A stretch of DNA of 64,000 nucleotides from positions 248,001 through 312,000 of the forward strand of contig JBCBGF010000002.1 in the NCBI GenBank assembly GCA_038526915.1. The letters run 5' to 3'. The notes under the pieces are model-generated. The model saw nothing but the letters and a program-made list of their open reading frames with translations. It ran no database searches and was not told the origin of the DNA. Source of the DNA: JBCBGF01 sp038526915 (GTDB lineage: Bacteria > Pseudomonadota > Alphaproteobacteria > Rhodobacterales > Rhodobacteraceae). The position numbers and the translations under genes were made by a program. Positions 42,460 through 51,636 of the stretch are shown here, piece after piece. The stretch's first letter is position 1. Each line of letters opens with the position of its first letter.

Positions 42460-43100
42460 GACAGCTCCTCAAACTCAGATTGCAGGCCCCGCACATGCTC
42501 CACCAGACCGGGTTGTTGGCTGCGCCGCAACCGTTCGGCAGTGATAATGGTCTTCAATCGGTCCTCGGTCGCATCGAGATCGTCATTCACCAGAACATAG
42601 TGGTAGCCGTCCCAATGGCTGATCTCGTCCCAGCTTTTGAGCATGCGCTTTTGGATCGTATCCTCGGCATCCTGCGCGCGCGCGACCAACCTGCGCCGCA
42701 ACTCGGCAATCGACGGGGGGAGCAGGAAGATCGACAGCACGTGGCTTGCTAACGCGCTTTCCTTGATCTGCTGGGCCCCCTGCCAATCGATGTCGAACAG
42801 GACGTCGCATCCGACATCGATGGCCTGTTGCACCGGGCCGCGGGGGCTGCCGTAGAAATTGCCGAACACATGCGCGTGTTCCAGCATGTCGCCTCCCGAC
42901 ACCATTCGTTTGAATCCGGCCTCATCAGTGAAGTGATAGTCGACCCCATCGGTTTCGCCGGGCCGGATCGGACGGGTCGTGGCGGAGACAGAGAACCGGA
43001 TCGTGTCGTCCCAATCGCGCAGGCGACGGGCAAGCGTGGATTTACCCGCCCCTGACGGCGATGACAGAATGATCAAAAGGCCCCGGCGTTTCATCGTCAT
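42456..43100 (-). CDS. gmk: Guanylate kinase
   Basis: This 214-residue nucleotide kinase has the P-loop LSSPSGAGKSTL near residues 12-22, the GMP-binding region SVSATTRPIRPGETDGVDYHF, and VLFDIDWQGAQQ. It converts GMP to GDP. Its start overlaps the yicC stop as ATGA (a second ATG lies two codons later). The yicC-gmk pair is conserved in proteobacteria, often with rpoZ elsewhere. Confidence 0.97.
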   Translation of the reverse strand: MTMKRRGLLIILSSPSGAGKSTLARRLRDWDDTIRFSVSATTRPIRPGETDGVDYHFTDEAGFKRMVSGGDMLEHAHVFGNFYGSPRGPVQQAIDVGCDVLFDIDWQGAQQIKESALASHVLSIFLLPPSIAELRRRLVARAQDAEDTIQKRMLKSWDEISHWDGYHYVLVNDDLDATEDRLKTIITAERLRRSQQPGLVEHVRGLQSEFEELS

Positions 43101-43987
43101 TCCACGTTTTGAACCTGTTCGCGCATCTGGTCGATGGTGTGTTTGAGGTCCAACCCGATCCGGGTGAGGTTAGTGAACTGAGCTTTTGCGCACAAGGTAT
43201 TGGCTTCCCTGTTAAATTCCTGGGTCAGGAAATCCATCTTGCGCCCTTTGGCCCCGCCTGCGTCCAATAGCTCACGGGCCGCTATTACATATGCATCGAG
43301 GCGGTCGAGCTCTTCCGCGACATCTGTCTTCACGGCGATGAGCGCCAGTTCCTGGGCAAGCCTGTCAGGATCGGCGCGGTCGACTGAGTCCATCACTTTG
43401 GCGAGCGCTGCGGCGTTTGCGGTGCGCATCTGGTCGCTCCGTGCATCCAATACGCCGCGCGCCTCGGTGACACCTTCGGCGATACGCGTGACCTGCCCGT
43501 CGATCAGGGCATGCAAAGCCTCACCTTCTGCCGCGCGCGCATCGACGAAGCTTTGAAGCAGCGGTGTGAGATCTTCGAGCAGTGCGGTTCTGAGGGGGTC
43601 TGTTGCGTCCGTAGCCGTCGCGGTGTCCTGCACCCCGCGGATCGCCAGGATCTCGGCGGCTGACGTCTGCGCCAGGGTCATCCCGCCCTCGGCGGCGGCC
43701 ATCTCGATCTCGCGCAGCATGGATACGACGCGGCGCAAGGCGTCCGGGCTCAGGGCCGCGTTGTCTTCGCCGGCATCCCGGGTAACGCGCAAGGTCAGTG
43801 TGACGTTCCCGCGTGCTACGACCTTTTGCACCGCGGCCCGCACCGGTGCTTCCAGCCCGTCGATCCAATCGGGCAACCGCAGCCGTACATCCAGACCGCG
43901 CCCATTCACAGACCGCACATCCCAACTCCAGCTCCAGGGGCCAAAGCTGCCCTCGCGCGATGCAAAGCCCGTCATCGATCGCGTCAT
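43097..43987 (-). CDS. yicC: YicC family endoribonuclease-like protein
   Basis: This 296-residue YicC family protein has N-terminal MTRSMTGFASREG, WDVRSVNGRGLDVRLRLP, and the C-terminal DUF1732 region GAKGRKMDFLTQEFNREANTLCAK. Work on E. coli YicC points to an endoribonuclease acting in small-RNA turnover; that role is assumed here by family only. It is divergent from the PAS-protein gene across 175 bases. Confidence 0.95.
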   Translation of the reverse strand: MTRSMTGFASREGSFGPWSWSWDVRSVNGRGLDVRLRLPDWIDGLEAPVRAAVQKVVARGNVTLTLRVTRDAGEDNAALSPDALRRVVSMLREIEMAAAEGGMTLAQTSAAEILAIRGVQDTATATDATDPLRTALLEDLTPLLQSFVDARAAEGEALHALIDGQVTRIAEGVTEARGVLDARSDQMRTANAAALAKVMDSVDRADPDRLAQELALIAVKTDVAEELDRLDAYVIAARELLDAGGAKGRKMDFLTQEFNREANTLCAKAQFTNLTRIGLDLKHTIDQMREQVQNVE

Positions 43988-44062
43988 ATGCCGTCCCTTT
44001 GCGCGGCCCGTATTAACCGTTTGGTTAGATTTGGCCGGATTTTCCGATCGTGTTGTGGCAGT

Positions 44063-44078
44063 TTAACACTCGAGTAAC
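44063..44078 (+). promoter_or_regulatory. CtrA-like site upstream of the PAS-protein gene
   Basis: TTAA-N7-GTAAC differs by one base from the CtrA consensus TTAA-N7-TTAAC. It lies 85 bases before the PAS-protein ATG. One-mismatch sites occur by chance, so this is only a candidate. Confidence 0.25.
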
Positions 44079-44162
44079 CAGCGTTCCCGCCATCGCAGAA
44101 GCGATAGCAGAACGCGTAATGCCCCACAATCGACCAGCGTATGAGTGACACAGGAGTTTTCC

Positions 44163-44756
44163 ATGGAAGACGGTGCCAATATTATCCAGCTTTCGGCCGC
44201 ACGTGCAGGGCGCGATGATCCCGCCCTTCGGCACGTTGAACAGTATTGGGATGGGCTGCGTGAGGGGCGCCTGATGCCATCGCGCGCGGAAATTGATCCG
44301 CGGGGTTTGTCGCCGGCGCTGGATCGGGCATTTATTCTGGAACGCATTGCCCCCGGCTTGGCGCGCTTTCGGGTTGCCGGGCGTAAATTGTCTGAAGCGA
44401 TGGGTCTGCAGGTCAACGGGTTGCCACTGTCCACTTGTTTTCATGCCGATGCCCGGGATCGTCTGGCCGACCTGTTGGAAGGTGTCTTTTCTGAGCCCAA
44501 TGTTGTGCGCCTGTCGCTGAGTGCGCCGACGGGGATCGGGCGCCCACCGTTCGGCGGACAGATGATCTTGCTGCCCCTGCGTGACGATCTTGGCGGGATG
44601 AGCCGGGCTTTGGGCTGTCTTGTTACGGTGGGGCAGATCGGACGGACTCCGCGTCGGTTTGTGATCGACGGCGCTGTGAAGCGCAGCCTGCGGGATGCGG
44701 ATGTGGCGGTTGCGGCCATCGCGCAACTCTATTCTGAAGAAGAGACGCCTGCGTGA
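44163..44756 (+). CDS. PAS-domain protein (PAS_5-like), no output domain
   Basis: The ATG at 44163 has AGGAG six bases upstream and gives 197 residues. The sequence fits the alphaproteobacterial PAS_5 type: an N-terminal helix (HVEQYWDGLREGRLMPSRAEIDP), then FILERIAPGLARFRVAGRKLSEAMG and GRPPFGGQMILLPLRDD. It has no kinase, cyclase or DNA-binding domain, so it may act as a small sensor through a partner. A perfect hairpin follows the stop. It is transcribed away from yicC. Confidence 0.85.
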   Translation: MEDGANIIQLSAARAGRDDPALRHVEQYWDGLREGRLMPSRAEIDPRGLSPALDRAFILERIAPGLARFRVAGRKLSEAMGLQVNGLPLSTCFHADARDRLADLLEGVFSEPNVVRLSLSAPTGIGRPPFGGQMILLPLRDDLGGMSRALGCLVTVGQIGRTPRRFVIDGAVKRSLRDADVAVAAIAQLYSEEETPA

Positions 44757-44783
44757 CGGCGACACCTCGGCATGGTGTCGCCG
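44757..44783. terminator. Hairpin between convergent PAS-protein and DAHP synthase genes
   Basis: CGGCGACACC / GGTGTCGCCG form a perfect 10-bp stem with loop TCGGCAT. It begins directly after the PAS-gene stop and ends 11 bases past the DAHP synthase stop, so it can serve both genes. No T-run is present. Confidence 0.65.
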
Positions 44784-44793
44784 CCCAATTGGC

Positions 44794-46164
44794 TCACACA
44801 GCTGCGATCTTTGCCGGGGCTGACCGCCGGGCCGAAAGCTCTTCCGCGACGAGGAAAGCCAGTTCTAGCGATTGCGATGCGTTCAGGCGCGGATCGCAGG
44901 CCGTGTGGTAGCGGTGGGACAGATCTTCGTCCGAGACAGCCCGGACGCCACCGGTGCATTCGGTCACGTCCTGGCCGGTCATCTCGAAATGGACGCCACC
45001 GGGGATCGATCCTTCGGCGGCGTGGACGGAAAAGAACTCCTGCACTTCGCGCAACACGCTCTCGAAAGGCCGTGTTTTGTAGCCCGTCGAGGATTTGATC
45101 GTGTTGCCGTGCATCGGGTCGCAGGACCACACGACATTGGCTCCCTCTTCGCGCACCGCCTTGATCAGGCGCGGAAGGTGCTCGCCCACCGTCCCGGCAC
45201 CGAAGCGGCAAATCAGGGTCAGACGCCCCGGTTCGTTGTCAGGGTTCAAAGTGGCCATGTTGCGCTTGAGATCGTCCACCGAGGTCGACGGTCCGCACTT
45301 CATTCCAATCGGGTTCAGCACACCTCGCGCGAACTCGATATGCGCGCCGTCGGGCTGGCGGGTGCGATCGCCGATCCAGATCATGTGACCGGACCCGGCC
45401 ACCCACTTGCCAGAGGTCGAATCCACCCGGGTCAACGCTTCTTCATACTCCAGAAGGAGCGCCTCGTGGCTGGTGTAGAAGTCGACCGTTCCAAGCTCAT
45501 GCGTGGTCTCGGCGGTCATCCCAGCAGCCCCGATGAAATCTAGCGTGTCCTGGATGCGGCTGGCCATATCGCGATACTTCTCGGCCTCATCGCGATCGGT
45601 GAAGCCAAGCGTCCAGCTATGCACGTGGTGGACATCCGCGAAGCCACCCGTTGAGAAGGCGCGCAGCAGGTTCAACGTTGCCGCCGCTTGGGTGTAGGCC
45701 TGCAGCATCTTCTTGGGGTTGGGGATCCGCGCCTCGGCGGTAAAGTCCAACTCGTTGATGATGTCGCCGCGGTAGCTGGGCAGTTCGACGCCATCCTGAA
45801 CTTCGACCGGCGCGGAGCGTGGCTTGGCAAACTGCCCCGCCATCCGACCGACCTTAATCACTGGCACCTTGGCGCCGTAGGTCAGAACGATGGCCATTTG
45901 CAGCATGACCTTGAACGTATCGCGGATGCTGTCAGCCTTGAAATCGGCAAAGCTTTCCGCACAGTCGCCGCCCTGCAAAAGGAACGCCTCACCTGAAGCA
46001 GCCTTGCCGAGCTCCGCCTTAAGGCGCCGTGCCTCACCGGCAAAGACCAAAGGCGGATACTCCGAAAGCTTTGCCTCGACCCGAGCCAACGCCTCTGCAT
46101 CCGTGTAGTCGGGCATCTGCACCCGCGGCTTTGAACGCCACCCGGTTTTCTGCCATTCCGCCAT
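44794..46164 (-). CDS. Class II 3-deoxy-7-phosphoheptulonate synthase
   Basis: The ATG at 46164, with TGAGGA seven bases upstream, gives 456 residues starting MAEWQKTGWRSKP, as in plant-type (class II) DAHP synthases. Conserved blocks are FLLQGGDCAESFADF, the PEP-binding SHEALLLEYEEALTR and IWIGDRTRQPDGAHIEF region, and CDPMHGNTIKSSTGYKTRPF with a metal-binding Cys/His. It condenses PEP and erythrose 4-phosphate, the first step of aromatic amino acid synthesis. It is divergent from the GlxA-type regulator gene. Confidence 0.96.
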   Translation of the reverse strand: MAEWQKTGWRSKPRVQMPDYTDAEALARVEAKLSEYPPLVFAGEARRLKAELGKAASGEAFLLQGGDCAESFADFKADSIRDTFKVMLQMAIVLTYGAKVPVIKVGRMAGQFAKPRSAPVEVQDGVELPSYRGDIINELDFTAEARIPNPKKMLQAYTQAAATLNLLRAFSTGGFADVHHVHSWTLGFTDRDEAEKYRDMASRIQDTLDFIGAAGMTAETTHELGTVDFYTSHEALLLEYEEALTRVDSTSGKWVAGSGHMIWIGDRTRQPDGAHIEFARGVLNPIGMKCGPSTSVDDLKRNMATLNPDNEPGRLTLICRFGAGTVGEHLPRLIKAVREEGANVVWSCDPMHGNTIKSSTGYKTRPFESVLREVQEFFSVHAAEGSIPGGVHFEMTGQDVTECTGGVRAVSDEDLSHRYHTACDPRLNASQSLELAFLVAEELSARRSAPAKIAAV

Positions 46165-46245
46165 GTTTTGGTCCTCACCAACCGAAATTGAACGCCCGGG
46201 GTATAGCGGGCGGCCGGGCCGAAGAAAACAGCCATACTGACGCAA

Positions 46246-46259
46246 ATTTCGTCCGAAAT
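46246..46259. promoter_or_regulatory. Palindrome in the DAHP synthase / GlxA-regulator spacer
   Basis: ATTTCGTCCGAAAT is a 6-2-6 perfect palindrome near the centre of the 192-base divergent gap. A candidate promoter for the minus strand (TTTTCT-N17-TATACC) lies just downstream of it, so it is placed as an operator could be. The cognate regulator is not known. Confidence 0.4.
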
Positions 46260-46356
46260 CTTGGGCAGATGCCCGAATTAGCATCGACGCCTGCTTGAAA
46301 GGATTTGAAAATGCTGGTTCGGTGTCGCGCAGTGCGCAATTTGGAAGGCCGCTGGC

Positions 46357-47361
46357 GTGGAGCAAAACCGCCATATCATCGAACTTGCCGAAACCGTGGC
46401 CAAGCCCAAACGGTTCGTGTTTGCGCTTCTCGATAACTTTACGATGCTCTGTTTCGCGAGTGCGGTCGAGTCGCTTCGTATCGCCAACCGTATGGCAGGT
46501 CAGACGCTGTTTGAGTGGCAGATCGTCGGCGAAGGCGGCGACGCGATCACGTGCTCAGCGGGGACACGGTTTCATCTGGACGGTGATCTGGAGGAGCTGA
46601 ACCGCGACGATACCATCCTTGTCTGCGGTGGCATCGACGTGGCGCAGGCCACGACGAAGCGGATGCTGAACTGGATCCGCCGCGAGGCGCGGCGGGGCGC
46701 TGTGATCGGGGGGCTCTGTACGGCGGGCTATACGCTGGCAAAGGCCGGGCTGCTGGACGGGAAGAAGGCCACCATCCATTGGGAAAATCAGGACAGCTTT
46801 GCCGAGGAGTTCGAAGAGGTTGAGCTGACCAAATCGGTCTTTGTGGTCGACGGCAACCGCATGACCACCGCGGGTGGCACCTCGTCCATCGACTTGATGC
46901 TCAAGATCATCGCAGACGCCCATGGCGAGGAATTGGCCGGCGCGGTCGCGGATCAGCTCATCTACACCACCATCCGCACCGATCAGGACACGCAGCGGCT
47001 AAGCGTGCCCACGCGGATCGGCGTGCGTCACCCCAAGCTGAGCCAGGTCGTCCAGATGATGGAGGCCAATATCGAGGACCCGATCAGCCCGTCGATCCTG
47101 GCGCGGGATGTGGGCATGTCGACGCGCCAACTAGAGCGCCTGTTCCGCCGGTATCTGAACCGCTCGCCTAAGCGATACTACATGGAGCTACGGCTGCAGA
47201 AGGCGCGGAACCTGTTGATGCAGACGGATATGAGCGTGATCAACGTCGCACTGGCCTGTGGGTTCGCGTCACCGTCTCATTTCTCGAAATGCTACCGCGC
47301 GCAGTATCATACGACGCCCTATCGGGAGCGTGGTGCCCCAGCGGCGCGGTTGTCGATTTGA
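46357..47361 (+). CDS. GlxA-type AraC-family transcriptional regulator
   Basis: A GTG at 46357 with GGAAGG about eight bases upstream gives 334 residues. The N-terminal DJ-1/PfpI-like domain (about 18-190; FVFALLDNFTMLCFASAVESLR, GGLCTAGYTLAKAGLLDG) has the usual nucleophile-like Cys in LCTAGY. The C-terminal part holds two AraC helix-turn-helix motifs (SPSILARDVGMSTRQLERLF; SVINVALACGFASPSHFSKCY). Relatives include GbdR, CdhR and ArgR of Pseudomonas, which sense quaternary amines or amino acids. The ligand here is unknown. Confidence 0.93.
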   Translation: MEQNRHIIELAETVAKPKRFVFALLDNFTMLCFASAVESLRIANRMAGQTLFEWQIVGEGGDAITCSAGTRFHLDGDLEELNRDDTILVCGGIDVAQATTKRMLNWIRREARRGAVIGGLCTAGYTLAKAGLLDGKKATIHWENQDSFAEEFEEVELTKSVFVVDGNRMTTAGGTSSIDLMLKIIADAHGEELAGAVADQLIYTTIRTDQDTQRLSVPTRIGVRHPKLSQVVQMMEANIEDPISPSILARDVGMSTRQLERLFRRYLNRSPKRYYMELRLQKARNLLMQTDMSVINVALACGFASPSHFSKCYRAQYHTTPYRERGAPAARLSI

Positions 47362-47508
47362 AGTAGGTGTTTGGGGCCTGGGAGCGCGGGGGGCAACGCG
47401 ACCACAGGCACCATGGCCGCGGTACCAATGGGCGGGACTATGGACCCGGATATACACAGTGTACGATGGGAAATAGCTTAGTTTGCCTGGCAATAAGACG
47501 GATCGAGG

Positions 47509-48018
47509 ATGATTTTGCGAAACGCGGCTTTGGCCGATATCGAACAGATAAGTGGGTTTCTCAAAGAGCTAACCGCATCCGGAAAAAGAAAGAGCCCTGA
47601 CAGCGAGGCTTTCGTTCGCGCCCACTACATTGAGGACAAAGGGAAGATAAGCTGCACAGTCGCTCAGGAGAACGGGCTGGTGCTTGGCTTCCAATCCCTG
47701 AAACGCGCTACGGCTGGAAACAAATATGGAGTCGAACCCGGCTGGGGCATCATCGGAACACATGTCCGACCTTCTGCCGCTCGTCGGGGTGTGGGACGCG
47801 CGCTATTTGCAGTTAGCCAGAAGGCTGCGATAGCCGCCTCGCTAAGAATGATCGACGCTTCCATCGCGAACAACAATCCAGATGCGCTGGCATATTACGA
47901 CGCTATTGGCTTCCAAACATATCGGCAACCTGAAGGCTTGGTTTGTAAGTGTTTTGACCTTACGGAGCAGCAAGCCAGAGCGGGTTCCGTTGCCACAGAC
48001 CCTGACCTTAGGTCCTGA
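47509..48018 (+). CDS. GNAT-family N-acetyltransferase
   Basis: The 169-residue product has the acetyl-CoA loop RPSAARRGVGRALF (R/Q-x-x-G-x-G/A pattern) near residue 90 and the C-terminal NNNPDALAYYDAIGFQTYR strand-helix of GNAT enzymes. The N-terminal sequence MILRNAALADIEQI is also typical. GC content over most of the gene is about 55 percent by my count, lower than its neighbours. The substrate is unknown. A 147-base spacer without a recognisable element precedes it. Confidence 0.88.
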   Translation: MILRNAALADIEQISGFLKELTASGKRKSPDSEAFVRAHYIEDKGKISCTVAQENGLVLGFQSLKRATAGNKYGVEPGWGIIGTHVRPSAARRGVGRALFAVSQKAAIAASLRMIDASIANNNPDALAYYDAIGFQTYRQPEGLVCKCFDLTEQQARAGSVATDPDLRS

Positions 48019-48099
48019 AATCGGGATTTGGCGCAGCCCTAGCAAGAGCCCGCAGCGTCCGCAAAGCCAGCATTACCCTAATCACCCCACTCCCCGTCT

Positions 48100-48972
48100 C
48101 TACCCCATCGCCCTGAGCCGTTTCACCAGGCTCGACGTGTCCCAGCGACCGCCGCCCATCTTCTGCACGTCCTTGTAGAACTGATCCACGATAGCCGTCA
48201 CAGGCAGGCTCGCCCCGTTCTCATTGGCGGTCGCCAGACAGATCCCCAGATCCTTGCGCATCCAATCCACCGCAAAGCCATGGTCGAACTGATCGTCGAT
48301 CATCGTCTCATAGCGGTTCGACATCTGCCACGATCCCGCGGCCCCCTGGCTGATCACCTCGATCACCGCCTTGGCATCGAGGCCCGCTTTGTCGGCAAAG
48401 TGCAGCCCCTCGCTCAGGCCCTGTAGCAACCCGGCAATGCAGATTTGGTTGACCATCTTGGTCAACTGCCCGGCCCCACTATCCCCCATGCGTTTACAGG
48501 CCTTGGCGTAGACCGCCATGATCGGCTCGGCTTTGGCATATGTATCGGGATCGCCGCCGCACATGATGCCAAGCTGGCCGTTCTCCGCCCCCGCCTGCCC
48601 GCCTGAGACAGGGGCGTCCACAAAGCCCACGCCCAGATCGCCTGCCGCAGCGGCCAGTTCCCGTGTAACCGCCGCCGATACGGTTGTGTGATCGACAAAG
48701 GTCGCGCCCTTGGACATCCCGGCAAAGGCACCGTCATCGCCCAGGCAGACCGCGCGCAGGTCGTCGTCATTTCCGACGCAGGCCATGACGAAGGCGGCGC
48801 CATCTGCGGCCTCGCGCGGGGTCGCCGCATGCGCACCGCCGTGCTGGTCGGACCAGGCCGCTGCTTTGGCGGCGGTGCGGTTATAGACGGTGACGTCGTG
48901 GCCTGCCGCCTGCAAGTGCCCCGCCATCGGATAGCCCATGACCCCAAGCCCCAAAAACGCAACCTTCGCCAT
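48100..48972 (-). CDS. 3-hydroxyisobutyrate dehydrogenase family oxidoreductase
   Basis: The ATG at 48972 gives 290 residues. A Rossmann fold is seen as FLGLGVMGYPMAGHL (residues 5-19), followed by the substrate loop DAPVSGGQAGAENGQLGIM and the catalytic Lys in GQLTKMVNQICIAG. The family reduces or oxidises beta-hydroxyacids (3-hydroxyisobutyrate, tartronate semialdehyde, succinic semialdehyde type). The exact substrate is open. It is divergent from the acylase gene and convergent with the GNAT gene. Confidence 0.92.
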   Translation of the reverse strand: MAKVAFLGLGVMGYPMAGHLQAAGHDVTVYNRTAAKAAAWSDQHGGAHAATPREAADGAAFVMACVGNDDDLRAVCLGDDGAFAGMSKGATFVDHTTVSAAVTRELAAAAGDLGVGFVDAPVSGGQAGAENGQLGIMCGGDPDTYAKAEPIMAVYAKACKRMGDSGAGQLTKMVNQICIAGLLQGLSEGLHFADKAGLDAKAVIEVISQGAAGSWQMSNRYETMIDDQFDHGFAVDWMRKDLGICLATANENGASLPVTAIVDQFYKDVQKMGGGRWDTSSLVKRLRAMG

Positions 48973-49066
48973 GGCTTTCCTCCCGCTGATAAATCGCTTA
49001 ATCGTGGTCCTAACTAACCGACCGACCCGCACCGTCAACCAGAGCAGATCAAAACCGGGCGCGCGA

Positions 49067-51529
49067 ATGGCAACTCTCTTTCGGTGGCTTATCCGCCTTT
49101 TTACAGGGTCGGTCCTGCTGGGCGCAGCCGCGTTGGTCCTGCTCTACTGGTTCGCGACACGCTCGATCCCCGACTACAGCGCTGAAATCACCGTTGATGG
49201 CGTGACCGACAGCGTCGAGATCGTGCGGGACAATGCCAATGTGCCCCACGTCTTTGGGTCAAGCGACCCAGATGTGTTCTTCGGCCTGGGGTTTGCGCAT
49301 GCGCAGGATCGGCTGTGGCAGATGATGATGCTGCGGCGCACCGCGCAGGGGCGATTGTCGGAGATGTTCGGCCCCCGCACCTTTGCAATCGATGATCTGA
49401 TGCGGCGGCTCGATCTCTATCCGCTGGCCGTTCAATCGGTGCGCGTACAATCGGAGTATGCGCAGACGGCGCTGCGATCCTATGCGGCGGGGGTGAATGC
49501 GTGGCTGGCGGAGATCAACGAAGGCGCGCGGGGACGAGGGGCACCTGAGTTCTGGATTTTCCCGCCACAGATTGCGCCGTGGCAACCCGCCGACAGCATC
49601 GCGGTGGCCAAGATCATGGCGCTGCAACTGACATCGCAGGCATCGACGGAAGTGCTGCGGGCGCGCGTCTCGCTGTTGTTGGATGAGGATCGGGTGCGGG
49701 ACATTCTGCCAGATGCCCCCGGCGACGGTGTCGCCGCGCTGCCGGAGTTTGCAGCGCTCTTCCCGACCGCGCCGCGCTATGCGGCGACCGAGCTTGCAAC
49801 ACCCGATCCCTTGTCGCCCGTGCGCATGCGGGAACTGGCGGGTGCGTCAAACGCCTGGGCCGCCGCGCCGTCGCGGTCTGCCGCGGGCGGTACGCTTTTG
49901 GCCAATGATCCGCATCTTGGCTTCACGGCGCCGGGCGTCTGGTATCTGGCCCGGCTTGAATTGGAGACCGGTGGGGTCATCGGCGGCACCATCCCTGGCA
50001 TGCCGATCGTCGCCTTGGGCCGCAGCACAAATTTGGGCTGGGCCCTCACCGCGGCGCATGCCGACGATCAGGATGTGATGATCGAACGGCTGAACCCGGA
50101 CAACCCGGAAGAAGTTCAGACGCCGAGCGGGTTTCGCCCCCTCACGACCCGCAGTTCCATTATTCGAATTGATGGCGAAGAGCCCCGCACCATCACCCTG
50201 CGCTGGTCCGAGAACGGCCCGATCCTGACTGGCGCGCAGTTTGGCCTGGGCGCCGTGACACCGCCCGGCCACGTCGCGGCACTCGCCTGGACGGCGCTGA
50301 CGCCCAATGACACGTCACTCACTGCCGGTTTCGATCTGATGCGGGCGAGTGACATTGATGCCGCCATTGAAGCCACAGAGGCTTTCGTCGCACCGGCGCA
50401 AAACCTGACTCTGGTGGATCGCGATGGCGTGGCGATGAAGACCATCGGCGCCCTGCCCCGGCGCGCGGCGCGGCACCAGACCGAGGGCCGAATGCCCGCA
50501 CCGGGTTGGCTGCCGCAAAACCGTTGGCAGGGGCGATTGTCCTATGCTTCAAACCCTGAGTTTCGCGATCCCGACGGCGGCATTCTTGGCAACACCAATA
50601 ACAAAACGATCGAAAAGCCGTTCCCGTTTCATGTGAGCCACGATTGGGGCGACACGCAGCGTGTTCAGCGTTGGCAGCGCCTGATGCAGAACCGCGAGGT
50701 GCACACGCGGGACAGTTTCATCGAGGCGCAGCTTGATACCGTCTCCTTCACCGCGCGCGCACTTTTGCCTTTGGTGGGGGCCGAGCTGTGGTTCACCGGG
50801 GAACCTGCACCGGACGGCACACCGGAGCGGTTGCGGCAGGACGCCCTTGCGCTTCTCGCCAACTGGAACGGCGAGATGAACGAGCATCTGCCCGAACCTT
50901 TGATTTACGCCGCGTGGATGCGCGCGTTGCAGGCGCGGCTCATTCAGGATGAACTGGGTGGCCCGCTGGCGGCTGAGTTCACGCACATCGAGCCTCTGTT
51001 TATCGAACGGGTGTTTCGCGACACCGACGGGGCTGGTGTCTGGTGCGATGTCATTCGAAGCGCGGATCGCGAAACCTGCCCTGACATCGCGCGGATCGCG
51101 CTGGATGAGGCGCTTTTGTGGATCACCGAGCAATATGGCCAAAACCTGGAGTCCCTGCGCTGGGGCGACGCCCATGAAGCGCGGCATGACCATCAGGTGT
51201 TGGGGGACACGCCATTGGTAAACTGGATCGTCAACATCCGCCAGTCCACGTCAGGTGGTGACAACACCCTGAACCGGGGCAAGACAAGCGGAACCGGACC
51301 AGACCCGTTTGCGAATGTGCATGGCGCGGGCTATCGCGGCGTCTACGATTTTGCCGATCCTGACAGCTCGGTCTTCATCACCGCTACGGGGCAATCGGGG
51401 CACCCCCTGTCGCGCCACTACGACGATCTGGGCGAACTTTGGCGGCGTGGCGAGTACATTCCGATGTCGCTTGATCCTGAATTGGCCCGCGCCGCGGCGG
51501 TCGGCATAACCCGGCTCATTCCGCGTTAG
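49067..51529 (+). CDS. Penicillin acylase family protein, membrane-anchored
   Basis: The ATG at 49067 gives 820 residues starting with a membrane segment (LFTGSVLLGAAALVLLYWF, 11-29). The alpha-chain part has NVPHVFGSSDPDVFFGLGFAHAQDRLWQM. Autocatalytic cleavage would free Ser261 in LAGASNAWAAAPSR as the N-terminal nucleophile of the beta chain, followed by LLANDPHLGF. These Ntn hydrolases cut amides such as beta-lactams or acyl-homoserine lactones; quorum-signal cleavage is possible but unproven. The protein likely faces the periplasm. Confidence 0.93.
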   Translation: MATLFRWLIRLFTGSVLLGAAALVLLYWFATRSIPDYSAEITVDGVTDSVEIVRDNANVPHVFGSSDPDVFFGLGFAHAQDRLWQMMMLRRTAQGRLSEMFGPRTFAIDDLMRRLDLYPLAVQSVRVQSEYAQTALRSYAAGVNAWLAEINEGARGRGAPEFWIFPPQIAPWQPADSIAVAKIMALQLTSQASTEVLRARVSLLLDEDRVRDILPDAPGDGVAALPEFAALFPTAPRYAATELATPDPLSPVRMRELAGASNAWAAAPSRSAAGGTLLANDPHLGFTAPGVWYLARLELETGGVIGGTIPGMPIVALGRSTNLGWALTAAHADDQDVMIERLNPDNPEEVQTPSGFRPLTTRSSIIRIDGEEPRTITLRWSENGPILTGAQFGLGAVTPPGHVAALAWTALTPNDTSLTAGFDLMRASDIDAAIEATEAFVAPAQNLTLVDRDGVAMKTIGALPRRAARHQTEGRMPAPGWLPQNRWQGRLSYASNPEFRDPDGGILGNTNNKTIEKPFPFHVSHDWGDTQRVQRWQRLMQNREVHTRDSFIEAQLDTVSFTARALLPLVGAELWFTGEPAPDGTPERLRQDALALLANWNGEMNEHLPEPLIYAAWMRALQARLIQDELGGPLAAEFTHIEPLFIERVFRDTDGAGVWCDVIRSADRETCPDIARIALDEALLWITEQYGQNLESLRWGDAHEARHDHQVLGDTPLVNWIVNIRQSTSGGDNTLNRGKTSGTGPDPFANVHGAGYRGVYDFADPDSSVFITATGQSGHPLSRHYDDLGELWRRGEYIPMSLDPELARAAAVGITRLIPR

Positions 51530-51636
51530 GGATGCTCAGCCTTGAATTTTCCCCCCACACTCTCGAAAAAGTCATTTATAGTCGGATGTTAACAAGTGCG
51601 GACTAGACCGTGCGCCGAAGTGACGGAGGCAGAGGT

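Noticed and set aside
47362..47508. The 147-base spacer before the GNAT gene as a tRNA or small RNA
   Set aside because: It folds into no cloverleaf that I can draw and has only a short TACAC-A-GTGTA repeat; nothing supports an RNA gene.
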